DNA from: Sisyra terminalis | Lineage: Eukaryota; Arthropoda; Insecta; Neuroptera; Sisyridae | Assembly (NCBI GenBank): GCA_958496175.1 | Contig: OY292275.1 | Location: forward strand, 31,349,001-31,413,000 | Length of the DNA stretch: 64,000 bases | Direction of reading: 5' to 3' | Shown: positions 46,901 to 61,812 of the stretch, in pieces | Layout: every line of letters begins with the position of its first letter | Numbering within the stretch: the stretch's first letter is position 1 | The notes under the pieces: model-generated | The model's input: only the letters and a program-made list of their open reading frames with translations | What the model was told of the DNA's origin: nothing | Databases searched by the model: none | Program-made: the position numbers and the translations under genes

Positions 46901-47363
46901 TGCGATAAAAGATTCATTTTTCAAAATACAAGAATTATTATTTTTGTTAAGAAAATGCAGTGTTTTGAAAGAAAAGACCTTAAGGTGGCTACTTAACTTT
47001 ATATTTGTTGGGGTTCCAGCAGTGTAGGTATCCATGAGTACGAAACTTCCGTATACATTATTCGGAAATTTCTATCTGACACCTCTAATTTTGTTAATTT
47101 AAAAAAAGAAGAAAATTTGAAGCTATGATTGCCATGTACTGACATATTTTCGATAAAAACCCTATGAGAATATTTTCCGGGAAAATACTTGCATCAAATT
47201 ATTTCATCTCTATTTTAAGTATGTAAAATAGCTTTTTGGCTCGTCGCCGACAATTTGTCTTAGTTTTTCTATAGGTTGTCTGGTTTTTAATATAAAGTTA
47301 TGTGGAAGTCATTCAATTCATGCTGAATGTTTTATACAATACAATCAGTAGTCAGTAGAAATG
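43997..47363. other. AT-rich intergenic DNA
   Basis: No gene recognised. The segment 45700-46260 is slightly GC-richer, with overlapping open frames on both strands (45658-45938 minus, 45998-46264 plus) and a TATATAAAG string at 45964-45974 upstream of the plus frame. No protein family is apparent. Confidence 0.45.
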
Positions 47364-47957
47364 AATAGTGCAATGTACAGTAAACGACAAGCGCACTAGA
47401 AGTGCACTAGAAGCGCCGTCTACGTAGGCACAAATTTGGACTGAACTAAACAAAATGCAACAGTACCTGTGTTGGAACTATTGAAAAACACACTCATATT
47501 TGGTTGGATGCCTCATTTGTCGAACCGATTAACTCCACGTTTTGAAAAAAAAATTATAATACTGAAACACTTAGGCTAGTCTAATCTTTCTAATTTACTA
47601 TAACTTCAAAATGATGAATAATATCACTTAGTAGTAATATTATTTTTATTTATTTATTTCACCAAGTAGGTATATAAAATTTGGTTCTTCATTACTACAT
47701 TATATGACACTAGTGAAATTTGGAACCGTTTCTCTTCTTTCTTTGTTCACTGGAGTTAATCGATTTGGCAAGTGAACCATCCTATAAGTCTCTTTTCTCT
47801 GGTGTCGGCAACTGAAGCAAACGAAGCAAGTAAAATATAAGCGCTTATTTGCTTATTACCTGACGCTTATCGGCACTCAATTACTAGCTGTTGCTTTTAG
47901 TTACCTAGTTACCATAAAAACTGTGTCTACGTAGACGGCGTGTCGTACGCTACACTA
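47364..47957 (-). mobile_element. TIR element family X, copy B, with nested insertion
   Basis: Reverse-orientation homologue of 17605-17910. Ends: AGCGCCGTCTACGTAGGCAC on the left (about 47411-47432) and TGTCTACGTAGACGGCGTG on the right (about 47922-47943); homology continues a little beyond to GTACA-type sequence near 47375. On the minus strand the shared order is CGTCTACGTAGACACAG, TTTTATGGTAACTA, AACAGCTA, AATTGAGTGC, ACCAGAGAAAAGAGAC, CAACACAGG, TTTAGTTCAGTCC. Between the AGAGAC block and the AACACAGG block it holds about 250-290 extra bases with their own inverted repeat (47505-47783). Confidence 0.7.
47505..47783. mobile_element. inverted-repeat element nested in family X copy B
   Basis: The left arm (47505-47539) contains GGATGCCTCATTTGTCGAAC and CGATTAACTCCA; the right arm (47751-47783) is TGGAGTTAATCGATTTGGCA then AGTGAACCATCC, its imperfect reverse complement over about 33 bases. 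The interior is AT-rich with no coding capacity. Copy A at 17.6 kb lacks it, so it looks like a later insertion or a deleted segment in copy A. Confidence 0.6.
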
Positions 47958-47965
47958 TATTTTTC

Positions 47966-50900
47966 TTATTTCCATGGGATGCCATAAGCACGGTCTATTC
48001 ATATATAAATATCAATGTATATAATACATTTTATAAAAAATGCTGAAACCAACATTGATAGTGTTAATAACATTTGTAAAATTTCGATTATTATGAGCGC
48101 AATCTGCATTTAGTTTCTTTAAAACAACACCTTTTTTATTATTCTTGGTTTTATATGAGACTTTAAATATATATTTCAAAATAAGGTTCTAGAAATACAA
48201 AAATATAAGTTTAAAAAGGATATCGAACTATACAAACTCAATAATAGTTTTAAAAAATCTTTAGGAAAGTAATGATTCAAAAAGGTACATAACTCTATGT
48301 ATTCTTGATGTACAAATGGTTTGCTTTTTTAATAATATTTTTCCTTTCTACATCTTAATAAACTTAATGTATTTTAACAAGCAAGAAGATTAAAATGGAA
48401 AATATATGACATTTCAATCTGATAAGTATAAAAAACGTGAATTAAATGAAAATATATAGGTATATCTATACAAAAACTAGATTTCATAATAATGTAAAAA
48501 ACATCCCTTTTATAAATGATATAAAATCATAATTAAAATAAATACAAAGGATAGAATAAAACCATAACAATAAGAAGTATCTTCAATAAATGATGGAATT
48601 AATTGACTTAAACAGATATGAATCAAAAACCAGTTATTAAACAAGCTTTTTTTTAAGTTTTAATTAAAAAGTAATGTAACTTGGGTAATTAGAACAGACT
48701 TGAAAATGAAATAAATATTTTTGTTTTAGATAGGAAAAAAGTTTATAAACTTGACGTAGAGATTGATGGTACTATTACATATTATAGTGAATAATTTTCG
48801 TTTTTTACAAAAATATGGTAAAAAATAGTTCTACTTTAGTGTGAGTGCATCAATATTTCAATTCTGAATTTTGCAATCGACATGGAACACCTTGCTTCTT
48901 TGATTTTCGTGAGGGTTCAGGTAGATATTAATTGCACTCGGAAGATACACTGTCTTAAATCGTGACATTCGCTAACAAGATATTGTGCAAAAACTTTTGG
49001 ATATATATATTTTTTTTAAATTGGGACGTGAGGCATTCTCCGCCTTCGTGATAAATTCAATTGTAGATGGTCATTCACCCTTTAAATTTTGATAAAGTAT
49101 GAATTGGATTTGGAGTTTGAAAACCGATAATTTATTTCTTTATCATTTCTTCGTTGTGTTTTGTTTTTTGGAAATCAAATAATTATGGCTTTTATACATT
49201 GCTTACACTATAAAGTTTGAATTTTTTTCATGAATCACTGTTTACTCCCAGCAAGTATCAAAATTACTGTAAAGTGTATCATCCGTGATGTAATTTTCAC
49301 AAAAAATTACAATCATGAAAATAATTGGCTTTCTGTCGTACCCTATCTATCACATAATTTATTACATCTTGTTAACATAAAAAGGAACGCCCTTTTCATT
49401 TTCTTCCTTTATCGTTTGGCACTATGATATGATCAAAATAATTTAATTTTCATCAAAAGAAAAAGTATCAGTTCCGGTTTATATAATCCAAGTACATGTA
49501 CTAAGTGTGACGAATTATTTTGAGGAGGACATTCGGATGCCACAATATAATTAATTTATAATAAAAAGGTATATTTCTTTAGCAAATCATCGAAGATAAT
49601 AATATTTTATTATTATAACAAAATAATTTAATTATTTTTTCGTTTCAAATTTATAATCTTTCAACTTTAAAATTTGATTTATTAGAGTTAAATTTGGGTA
49701 ACTTCACAATGAATCATTCAAAAAAATATTACCATTTATATATAAAAAATAAAATAAAAACCGTTAGCCGAGTAACTTTCAATATTTAAAAATGCGATTG
49801 CGTAACTAAAGTTGATCGATTATAAAGAAAAAATGCATATTTATAAAAATTCTTGAACAAAAGTTTGATTTCGTCAAGAAGACGTACAAAAAAAAATTTA
49901 CCATACGAAAAACATTGGTAGACATAAAAATGAGGATTTATTATAATTCAATATTACTTAAAAAGATATCAAAGATTGAATTAAAATATATTTATGTGCA
50001 TTATAAAAATTTCAATAAAAATATTTGATTGCTAAGATCATTATCAACACTCAAATATACAATGACAAAAACGTTCCTTATAGCTCGTCACCATTTAGAA
50101 ATAATATTCTTAATGAATTGGACTGTAATTGATTGATATAATAAAAGAAGTAAAGTTCTCATTAAAGTTGACAATGTTGACATTAACGTGTTGCTTTGAA
50201 AATAAAAATTTGTTGTATTCCCCATTATTTAGTAAATTGTAAATTAATAAGAGTAGAATTGGTAGATTGCAAAAGAAAAGTAATCAAAAAATTTACGTCT
50301 TTAAAACTTGGAAAGAATATTATTGTTATAATAATCATACATTATTATTTTTCCAGTGTAATTAGAAATTTGTAAATATTTTTAAATACACATTTTTCTT
50401 AAATCACTTATTCGTAAGACAATTTTTTGTTATATATTTTTTTTATTTTTTATATGTTTTAAGCTATTTCTTTCAATTGAATATATACTGCGCAAGTCCA
50501 ACAAATTAATTTTTCATTGTAAGTGGCAAATTGTTACAGAAAACTACTAGTTTCCAATTAATCAAGTGATTTTTACTTCATTACTTTGCTTCTATTAGAT
50601 CACTTTGTTGTTAGTTTTGTTAGAATATAAGTACGAAATTTATATTCTCATTTTCTCACTTTATCGTGCTGAAATTTGACATACCTCCTAGCTCTGGATG
50701 ACAACGCATGCATCCGTTGTAAAATTTAACAACCACCAAGTATTTCTATGTTACTATAGTTAAGTATTTAACTTTATACAAGGAAAGATCGCATATTGGT
50801 TACCTTCAAGGCGCATCAATATAAACATAGACAAATTTATATTTAAAATATAATGAACGACTAAAAAGGAAAAAATAAAAGTATTTAAAAACGATGTTTA

Positions 50901-53900
50901 AAATCCTCGTTTGTATTAATACAAAACACTAAAAGGTAAAAAAATAATTTTTGTTCATTAAAACGAGGACTGTAATTTTGTTTACAATTTGGTAATAAGG
51001 AACATCCCTCACTTTGATGTACAAAAATCAAATTTGTACTTTTTTGTTCATTATATTAAATTCAAAGAGGTTTTTAAAATCGATTTAAAATATTTTTATT
51101 TCATCGATTATATAGTATGGTACTTTGATGTTAAAACTGAAATGATATTTTACATTTTAAAAGAATTGATAACTATCTTTTTTAGTTGATTGTTTAGACT
51201 AATTATTTTATTACTTTTGCATTATATTTTCAATAAATAATTATGCTGTAATTAGAAAAACTGATTTAAATATAAAAGATAAATTTATAAATGTTCTAGC
51301 CATTGTACATAACGACTTACTTTTCAGTGTATAATGTATCGTATAAAGCGATGTAGATGGGAGGTGAAGGAATATTCATTGTTTTGGCACTGTTAATATT
51401 AGTTGCATGCATCTACGATTCTGTGCTGAATTTCTTATGAGCACTGCAAACATCTGTTATTCTTTGATAAAAAGTTAAAATTACAAAGACTTCTACCAAA
51501 AAAAAGAGAATAAATTGTAAGATAGTTGCTTTGTTTGTACTCAAAACTTTCATTATATTCATATCTGCGCGATGTAACTAGCTATTATAAATCAGTTATT
51601 TAACATGAAAAAAGTTAGCAGCTAAAAAACTGAACATTTCATTTATAATGAAATAAACTTGTACATGAAGATACCAATATTTTACTTCTGATTTTGTTAT
51701 AAGAATGTTTTGATCCGCCAGTTTATTGTCCGGTTACCTTATACTTTTTGTTTATACATATGTATATACGTTTATGTAACTTATATGAATATTTTCATTT
51801 TGTAGATATACGGTTTAGACTTTTGTTATATGCACATATCATGGATTCGATGATATCAAGTGAAAATGCATTTGAATATAATATGGAATGTGAATTTAAT
51901 ATTGGAGAATAATGTCTTATGTACTTATAGGAAAACAAAGCGATTTTTATTGAGAGATAACGCAACAGTTTCTAGTGACCAAACGTCTTTCTAGTTATGG
52001 GTGTTTTTCAAACGATTTTTACATTTTTATATGCAATCATTTTCCTTACAAATTTAATCAATTTGTTAAACCACTTTTACAATATGGACTACCTAGTTAG
52101 CTACATTAAGTTTAAATATGTTTAAAAATGTTCTTCTTGTTTATTTTAGGCAACATTGCGAGGTAATATAAACTAAAAAGTGACTTGCATACCTTTTCCG
52201 TATATAAATACGCATTTACTAGTAGAATAGTGCAAGCCTTATCGAACCATCGATTCCTAATATATAACTGAATCTCATATCCTGATATGGAGTTATCAAC
52301 TTTAAAGTCCGCTAGCAAGTTTATTATACGTAAACCCAAATGTATGAGTACAATACACATAGTAGGTAGAGTTACTGCGCCCCTGCTTTTATGCTGCGAG
52401 CAACTCTACTATCTGGTTTGTGTTAATTATTTCTTCCTTCTTATTTTAATAAAGACCTGTTTTAAGTATAGACAACAATAGCTCTTCTTAAACAACTCTT
52501 TAGCAAATTGTTATTGACGCTAGAGATATCATCAATAATATTGATGTATTAATATGTCAAGAGTCTGATAATGACAGAAGTATGTATCATAGTTTAATAT
52601 ACTGAATTTTGTTCAATTTCAATTTTATTCTTATTTCCTACGGTTGTAAAATTGTTCTTATATTTTAGGTCTTCACGATACTTTTTTCTTTCTAAATTCT
52701 AGTTATAAATATGGAAAAAAAATAGTTTTTTTTTCCAAATTATGAAAAAGACATTTTAAATGATCTTAAAGTAATTTATTATTTATAGATTTTTATAATA
52801 CGATATATTACGAGTATTATCTAAAAATGTGTGTTTCTTCTGCTAACCAAACTTTGATCTCCGCAACTAAAAATAGATAACGAAAATATGTTTTATCAAT
52901 GATGAAGTGTTATTTATTTTAAAATTAACAAAAAAAATCAGTTATTAAAAGTTTGAAAATTATGTATTGAAAAAATTAATTTCACGCAAAACATCGCTAA
53001 TGTCAGATCAAATATATAAAATCAGTATATCAAGTCGATGTTAATTGAAAATTTAACAGCTCAGTAACTGAGATATTACACTTCTATCAATATACTAATA
53101 GATATTTTACAATTTGTCATACAAAACAAATACCTACATAGTTATCAACTTAAACTGACTATATTGAAGAACAAGTTGCAATATTTTCCCACAAATTTCA
53201 TGAAAGAACTTAAGAAACCACTTTGTTACATTTAACGGTATTGCGCTTGTTAAAAAAGAACCATTGATATTGATAATACATATAAAACTGCTGAATCACA
53301 AGTCTTCTTGAAATTATCTACGATTTTTAATAATTTTCATGGAACTCAAATAGAAAATTTTATTTGAAGAAAAAAATGTAATTATGATTTTGGTGTTGAT
53401 ATTATTATAACTGTGATTTTAGGTGTACGAATAGTTGCAGGCACTTTAGTGAAATTGGAAAGAACATGTAATCATACTTATTCAATAGAAAATGAAATTT
53501 AGATTCTGTGTGTAATAAATACAAAAAAGAAAGATTAATGTGGATACCTGCTGATTCCATGTACTCAAGTACATATTTTTGTGTGCGTAGTGACCAAATT
53601 AAAGTTTTTCAAACCTAATTCTAATACAGTAAATAGGATCGAATGAAGTGGCTCAAGAAAATGCATTCTTAAGCTGTAAAACACAAATAAATATAAAGAC
53701 AATCAATTTCATCATTGAAATCTAAGAAAAATCCCTATAAAAATCAGAGAATCTTTAAAACTATGAGTCGAAAAAAGTCACGGATCTGCTAAAACTTTAA
53801 GGGAGCCGCACTTGACCCAGTGAAGAGCCACAACCTAGTATAGTTTGTTCAGTTTATTGCTTGTTATTGATTTATTAATGAAGAAGTGCAATTTTTGACA

Positions 53901-56900
53901 ACTAAAAACTTTCCATTTAATATAATTGATCTCATCTATCAGCCTAATTTGTAATGAAGCAAAAATTTGAAAATAACATTTTTTCAAAAATGTTACAAGA
54001 TTTAAAATTTCTCGAGATACTCGAAAAATAAAAAAGGTTAAGAAACTAGAAACCCTACTATTGTGGCATTGATCAATTCAAATAGCCGTAATTTCTAGAG
54101 CACAGACGTATCGAAAAATAGAAAAAATTAAATATGTGTTTTCACTTAACAACCGATACAATAATTTTTTTTCAAATAGAAACTATGGCGATGAAAATTT
54201 TAAATATGAGTAATCAATGTTAAGCTGTAGATGAGATTGCTTTTAATGAAAAGGCAATAAGAAACACTTTTTATAAAAAATACTCTATGTTTTTCCAGCC
54301 TTTGAAAAAATTAAAAATCAATACCCACAAATATTTAAGAAAATCATCGATTTAAACCCGCCTATATGTACAGCACTTGGGCAATAATAAAGAGTAGCTA
54401 CTTAGGGCCGCCGTTTTAATCAAAGTTTCCCCATTCCATGGTAATTAAAATTTTATTTGACTTGAACTTTGACATCAATTAAAATAAATATTGTATTTTG
54501 CCCTGAAAATTCGTACCGATTTAGAAAGAAAACTGAAACGCAATACATTTAAATTTTGGTTAAATATTGTTAAATTATATAGTTACCACTCTGTTGAATA
54601 CCCATTTTTTAATCTTTTAGACAACTAAAAATTTCGTCCTTCCTGAATCTCTTTGATATTTCAGTGGTAAATTCAGACTTGTCTTTATGCTACCTAACGA
54701 AAATCGGGACGAGCATTCTGAACAACCAATACATTATATTAAAACCGAAGTTCATTAGTAGATGCTGTATGAAGCCTAAATACAATAATACAACTTTTTA
54801 CGACTCGTTTTTGAGATTAGTAAGATTCATACACACGAACAACATACAAACATTATACCAGCGAAAATTTCCCAAAGTGGATTCAGGATAGTCAAAATGG
54901 GTATTTTCGTCTAAATCTTACAATTGACAATTTCTGTAGTTACAACTTTTCTTCATATCAACATATCTTACAATAAAGTAAAAATGCTTTCAGTGTTTTT
55001 CCAATTAAAAGACGAAGTAATTTTTAAGACCATCAAAGATATAAAGCTGAAAAATACTATCAAATAATTGATCAAATCATTTAAGATTTTCAAACTAATT
55101 GCAACATTTAAATGTGACATGTGAGTCTCTTCACTAAGAAATAACAGGTAGATGCTAGAATGTTACTTAGCGGCCGATGTTCAATAAATAAACAAAAGTA
55201 ACAACCTCAAGTGACTTGTACAGATAGGAATATGTCAGTCGGGCTATAATTGAAGAAGGTGCGCACATTGAAGATTTGCATTATAATACGCTCTAAGTAA
55301 TTAGTACATCTGCTTCAAATCTGCAGAATCGATTGGATGGTACACGTACGTTTGTCTTTCACTTGCATAAGTGTATTGCATATGGAGAACCTAAGAATGT
55401 TTTGGTTTGTCTCTATTCATATACATATATACAGTTGGTGCCGAGGTTGACGTGACATTCGATGTCGCTGATAATAGTGTCGTTAAGAAGCTTATTTCAT
55501 GTTGCCTCCAACTTCGAAAGCCTTCTGATGTTTTTGCGACTATCAGTTTGTCTGTCTACCACCGACAATGTAGTATTTCACTAATATATTCATGTATGCA
55601 TAAATATGTATCAATCTTTTGAACATGTGCAACTTAACTGGTCATCAATAACTTTCAGTGTTTAACGATACAACAAGAGTGTTAATCGATAAGATTTACA
55701 ATGAAAGATTTTGAAGATAAAGCCTCATTTGAATTATCTAGAATCGTTTGTGGTTTTTCCGTTCGGATTTTAGCAACACATTTTTCAAAACAAACTTCAG
55801 CGGTGAAAGTACCTAGTGAGTTATTTTTGAGTATGATAAAATCATATATTGACCTGATTGTCATTGAAATTCATCACTTTTATCGCCTTATAAGATGGTG
55901 ATCTATAAAATCAAACATAACGTTTTGCGTTAAAAATGCAAGATCTAGATTTCTGAGTGATTTATAAGGGTCAACTAATAATTCTACCACCTTGTTTTTC
56001 ATTAGCTTATGCACCACCACGTTTATTATTTATTTTACTCATTAACTTTCATAATTTAAACTAATTTATAAGAGAATAATTGATTACTTATACATTTTTT
56101 TTTCTTTTATTCTTAAAACAAGTATACCAACCATATTTTACAAGTTGAATTTAATCAAGAAAAAAATTAATTTAATTTTTTATACGAACTACGAAATAGT
56201 GTATATATAAATACAAATATCTTTGTTCTTTCCGTTGATTAAATTGTTTAAACATCAAATTCCTCATTTTTTACCTATACGTTACTTCAAACCACAAAAA
56301 CTTGACTTCTTATATAATTATAAGAAAATGCGAACCAGTCAATGTAAGAGTGATAATACTAATTATTTCTCACAAATGAAGAGTATTAATTATAAATGTG
56401 AAATTAATTGTACCATCGGAAAAAATATGAATTTTTTGTTGAAATATTTGATGTAAAACACAAACTGTATAAAAATGAGTTTAAAAGAGTAAACAAGAGC
56501 AATGGATAATTACAATTTACAACAACAAATCGGGGGAAATTTTCACAGTTGATTATGTTTTAGTATGATTAGAAATCAAAGGGTTTGAGCATAGTGGAAA
56601 AAAAATAAGAAATATAGTGAAACAGATAAACGGACAAATGGACAAACCCGACAGAGGTTACACTCGTTGGTATGCGGTGTGGTCAGTTTGACAAGAGCCA
56701 GAGAACAGTAGTTTATGAGTGAACTAAATGAATTCCAATTGTGTGCGGATCTGAAAGTCTCTGACGATTATTGCCCTTAACGAGCCGTATGTGTCTATAC
56801 AACACTTACTGAATACCAATTACCAATATACCTTCAGATCGGGACCACACACACACACACTTTAATATATATTTGTTCATATTGGCACCAACATACCTTT

Positions 56901-57560
56901 GAAATCTATCAACAATCGAGCATAAACATTGTTACTTCGTATAGTATATGAAGACTTATAGCCTCAATTCATAATATTATAAATATATTACAAGTGATTT
57001 CAATTATTCAACCGCGTATTTATCTTTATTGCACCATCGTCCCTCAAGGGCGTAAAAACAACATCTTAACGTATCTTGGAACTACAAATTTAAATCTCTA
57101 TTCGTTATATCCGATTGATCGCTTTAACTCTCGGTAAGCGTAACATTATATTATTCATTTGATTTCAGTCATTTTTTAAAACAGCAATTTTTAAATATAA
57201 GAAAAATAACTTTATAATATCCTGAAGTTGGACAAATAATAAATTTTCGTTCCTATACGTTCTTGTACCTAAATTTGAATTCAACAGAAATATTTTATTC
57301 GAAAGATAAGATTAAGGATATTATGGAGATACAGTCGAAGGCAAAAGTACATAAAGTAGAAATTCGAGAATAATTACTTATTAAGAGAAAACTTATTATT
57401 ACTTATTAAGAGAGTAACTTATTTAAGAGAAAATCAGAAATTTTTCCAAAAATTTTAAACAAAATAAAAAAAATAAAAAATGCATGTTTGTTTTCTCAAT
57501 GTAAATGTTATTTAGGAGAATTTGGTAAAGTTTTATTTTATACGCCACTTTTGGTAAAAT
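47966..57560. other. AT-rich intergenic DNA
   Basis: Nearly 10 kb with no gene recognised. Items noted: a small hairpin at 52367-52411 (GTAGAGTT...AACTCTAC); a hAT-like fragment GGGAGCCGCACTTGACCCAG with AGAGCCACA at about 53801-53833; a less AT-biased block at 55140-55600; and a CA microsatellite (56846-56860). The frames at 52112-52360, 54664-54891, 55407-55622 and 56223-56456 lack domain signatures. Confidence 0.45.
56846..56860. repeat. short (CA)n microsatellite
   Basis: About seven and a half CA units within GGGACCACACACACACAC. It follows a less AT-biased 200-base stretch. Confidence 0.7.
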
Positions 57561-57563
57561 GAA

Positions 57564-57963
57564 CTAATGGTGTTGCTGCACTTTGGTCCTTGCTTGGTTA
57601 ATATCCAAGTGGGTAGCAAGAATCGCTGTGTAGTCAGCGTATGTTGTAGTTAAAGTATCTATGAGTAGGTATATCGCAAGTGTAAATTGTGAAGAGAATT
57701 GCCCCAAATATGCTTTCTTATCTCCTTCCCATCTCACTCTGAAACAGCGACTGGAAAGATAGGATTTCAATATTAGGAAATACTGAATACGGAGGATGGA
57801 AGTATAGTTTGTGTAGGAGTTCTGGATGCCATATAAGGTCAAATGCTTGACCGACATCCAAGAATGCTCCCAAGCAAAATTGCTTCCGTTTCAGTACCGC
57901 TGAAATCGCGTCTAGCACTCTGAAACAATGCAGTGTCGTTAAGTGCGAGGAGCGAAAAACCAA
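57564..57963 (-). pseudogene. Jockey-like LINE reverse transcriptase fragment
   Basis: On the minus strand two overlapping frames together give the reverse transcriptase core. The first frame (57963 downward) has FRSSHLTTLHCFRVLDAISA and then FCLGAFLDVGQAFDLIWH, i.e. RT motif A with D-V-x-Q-A-F-D, and HPELLHKLY. After a frameshift near 57790 the second frame gives LILKSYLSSRCFRVRW and, further on, TYADYTAILATH, which is motif C with the catalytic YADD changed to YADY. The conserved GVPQGSVLGP block between them is unrecognisable (replaced by a diverged stretch). The copy is truncated at both ends and cannot be active. GAFLDVxQAFDxxWH is typical of Jockey-clade elements. Confidence 0.8.
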
Positions 57964-60900
57964 ATCGATGGAAAAGAATTATATTTTTGGTGTTTAGTAG
58001 AGGAGTTTTGAAAAATAAATTTCTAAAAGAACATTTACCACTATTTTCAAAAATGGCAATTACATTTATTACTAATATGTTAACACCTCAATAATGAATT
58101 AGTATCTAGGCCATTTCTAATATATTTTTCCGCATTTTGGTCAAAGCTCATTATATGTCGTAAACTTTTTAAAAAATGAACTTGGATAAAGTGGTACCAA
58201 TTTTTACTTTGAAGACCAGTCATTTTTTTCTTGGTATTTTAAAAAATTTAAGTTAAAAATTAAAAAAGTTATTTTTGAATAATAGCAATAAAGTATTTTG
58301 ACTGCAAGAGTACAAATCAAAAGCAGTAAAGACAGAAAAAACTCTACCAATATAAAAATTTCGATCAAATTAAGATAGCAGAGCACTGTGGTTAAGTGAT
58401 CATAAGAAAGTAATTTTTTGGCTCTTTGCATTTTTTTTAAACTTCCTAATGACTAATGACGTTTTAAGTTATATTTGTAGGATCACTCACGCAGTTTTTC
58501 ACGTTGGCATCATCTTATCAGCTCAAATAGCTAATTTATTTTTTATTTATTTAATTACCTAGTAATTATAGCGATAAAATTGCCTAATGTCTGGCAAAAA
58601 TAAAATTGGCATTTTAAATATTCGATCTTAAGTAAGTAGTAAATTTTTTTAATGTGTATAAAATAATTATTGTTTTATGTAATAGTCAAATATAAATTTC
58701 TCTGCGTAACTATAAAAATAATCGTTATTTGATTATCGTTTTTAAAAAGTATATAACACTTTTTTTTCAAATTAGTCATCCATTATCTATAGACAATAAC
58801 AAATATGTTTATCTTCAAATACAAGCTGTTTCTAAAATTAGTATCAAATAGATTTGTTTCAGTTGTCAATGTATTTTTATTTCTACTTTAAATCAAAACA
58901 TTTTATCGTAAAGAGTAAGAGTTAAAGATAGTTTCAGCATTAGACTGTGGTAGTTGAAATTTTCACTATAATCATTTCTATAATATAATAAAATATAAAT
59001 TTAAATGCAACATTCTCAGCTTTTCTTAATTAATAATTCAGTGTAAGTATAATAAAAATGGATATAAAACTTCAAGTTGTAAGTGAAGTAGACACACATT
59101 ACAATGAAACGACGGACAAAAACATTTTCGAAGAACACAGAAAGTCATAAAACGTTGTCAGATAGATAATATGCAATAGTTAAACAACAATATAAATTTT
59201 CATCAATGTCACATTGTACACATTTCTTCGAATGTACGCCTACAACCAAAACACAGCAGACTCCAACTATTTAAATTGATTTGAATTCCGTGAACCATCA
59301 CTGCACGCCGACAAAATGCTAAAAAAACACCGAGAGGCTCAGTAATAATTATTAAAACCTGCTGCAATTACGGCCTATCTTTTCCTTATTTTTTTTTAAA
59401 TTAGACCTGTGTTCCTTCTAAATGAAGTTTAATTAGAAATAGTCTCTACTATTGCTTATGCATTTACACAGTAGGAGTCAATCTTGTGTTAATGGTAATA
59501 ATGTTATTACAGATAAATGTATAAGATAAATCCAACGAAAGTTGAAACTTTCGTAAATGTTATTAAAATTTATGACAAACTTCAAAAAAGCAATGTTGTT
59601 ACTTTTGATCATATTTTTATTACATTTTTTAAAAAAAATTCTTATCAGACACTGACATCACATAAGGTTTACTGTAGGTAAGTTGTTTAACGGACAATAA
59701 TTGGCAGACTATAGTTTGATTACTCCAACAAAAGTGAACTGAAAAGTGTAGCAGAGACATACCTAACAAAAATGAAACATTTCGGGTGATATATTGCGGT
59801 CGTTTATCTTTCTGTAGAAAAAATTGAAATCTTCTCAAACTCTTTCACCTTCAATTTACAAGCATTTTATATGTCTAATGTAGACACACTTAGCTTACTC
59901 TCTAAAACTTCCAATTTCAAAGAAATTGTCGTCTTATGTGGCCCGGAACGAAAGTCAATTGCATGCGTTACCCAGTGGAACTACCGAAGTTCATAATTAA
60001 CTAATAACAGATAGAATTTATGTAGCAATAACATTTGGATAGTCCAATTAGTGTTATATCTACGATGAATAATTTAAAAAATAAAGATAACATTTTAAAA
60101 ACTTGCTCTAACTTCGAAAAATAAGTTTACGCTTGTTATATATATTTGTATAAGATATTATCTTGATCGATGTAAGTTTTGTGTTCATTAAGCCATAGTT
60201 CTCATATATACATTTGTTATTCAATTTAGTACCTTAAAGCACAATTTAGTTAGTTTTCCAAATTCAAGTAAACATTAAGACAACTAATTCGTTTCTATTA
60301 ACCGATTATTAATAGCATTTATTGGTTGAAGAATATATTACAATGTAAAACATTTGTTTGGAGTATGTAGAATTTAAGTGGTGTTTAGGGATTTTAGCAG
60401 CATTATAAGAATGTAAGTTCAAATTTTTCTTTTTCTATTGTAACTTTTAGATGTAAACACGATTTTTTTAAAATAATTTGAGTTTTTGCTCTATGAATAA
60501 ATTTCCTAAACATTTTAGTACATATTCAATTTCTCTTTCATATGAGATTGAATAATTAAAATTTCATACAAAAATTCAAGTAATAACCATTCAACAATGA
60601 CCAATTTATAATTTCTTTAACAAAAATTGAATTATTAATACCTTTTTTATTCATTAATTTATATTTAGCATTTATTTTACAGTAAAAAAATGAAAGATTT
60701 TTGCAAATTTCGTAGTCGCACAAATCCAATTTGCATATGTCAATTTTATTTATCTTTCAAGACTAAATTAACTAATTATAAATTAAGAAATTTGTGGTAT
60801 GTTCAGCATGTTTAAATTTAAAATACGAAACACAATTTTTCGGCTATTCTTTTAGTATAATAACTCAAGAAAAATTTATGTAATCTTTATCACATACGAG

Positions 60901-61812
60901 TTGTTAGGCTTTATTTATTACTACAATTTGATGGATTTTATTTTTATTTTCTGTTCAATTTAATTATGATGGTTTTGATGTAGTATACGAATAAATTGCA
61001 GATATTAAATTTGAAGAGATTACATAAGTGATAGGAGAGTAGTGCATGTTGCAAATACAAATGCAGCATTAAGCATTTGCCATTGTAGTTAGATCTGACG
61101 CCACTGAAAGTTGCGATAACGATAAGTAAAATATATTTGCCAGGTAAAACAGTCAATCTTGTCAGACTGATATTAATTAATATTTTATGCAGGCGACATG
61201 AAACTTGGTGTGATTATGTGTTTGTGTCATATTATGACAGTAATTGGTGTTACTCATCAAAAAAATTAACGACTTTACATATTCAGAAACGTTCTGTGCT
61301 TTGCTCTATTCACAGTAGGGAAGAGCAATCTTTTTTTTTATAGTCCGATAGCATCTTGAACAAATCAAGAAAATTGATACGCGTTTCTTGCAGCTTTTTA
61401 ACATTTTCAATAGCAATATTTATCCTTATTTTTTATGCAGGGATGGACTAAAATTTTAAAATGTTTCGGTTCCTTTTGTTTTGGATAAATACTGTTTAAC
61501 CACATTTTCGTAGGTAAATAACCTGTTTTTACTAATTGAATTTAAACGTTTCTAAATTACTTAATGAATAAACTAACAGCAATGTTTTTCAAGTATGAAT
61601 CTGTTTCACACACTTTAATTACCTACTAGATTAACGGTTTATAAAATTTATCAAAATCGGTTAAGCGGTTTTTGAGTTAAAAGAATTAATCATTAAAACT
61701 CTTAAAACTAGTAATTTTCGGATAAGAATATCTTAAAAACATTATTATCTAAAAACTGAATTGAAAATTGAAATTGACAAACGCTAGATTTTTTTTCTAT
61801 TACTATAAAATA
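57964..61812. other. AT-rich intergenic DNA
   Basis: No gene recognised. The open frames at 58204-58431, 59629-59838, 60944-61156 and 61137-61343 are short, hydrophobic and without family features. No repeat pairing stood out by eye. Confidence 0.45.

Noticed and set aside
53801..53833. hAT-like GGGAGCCGCACTTGACCCAG fragment
   Set aside because: Too short, with no terminus or target duplication; mentioned only in the intergenic entry.
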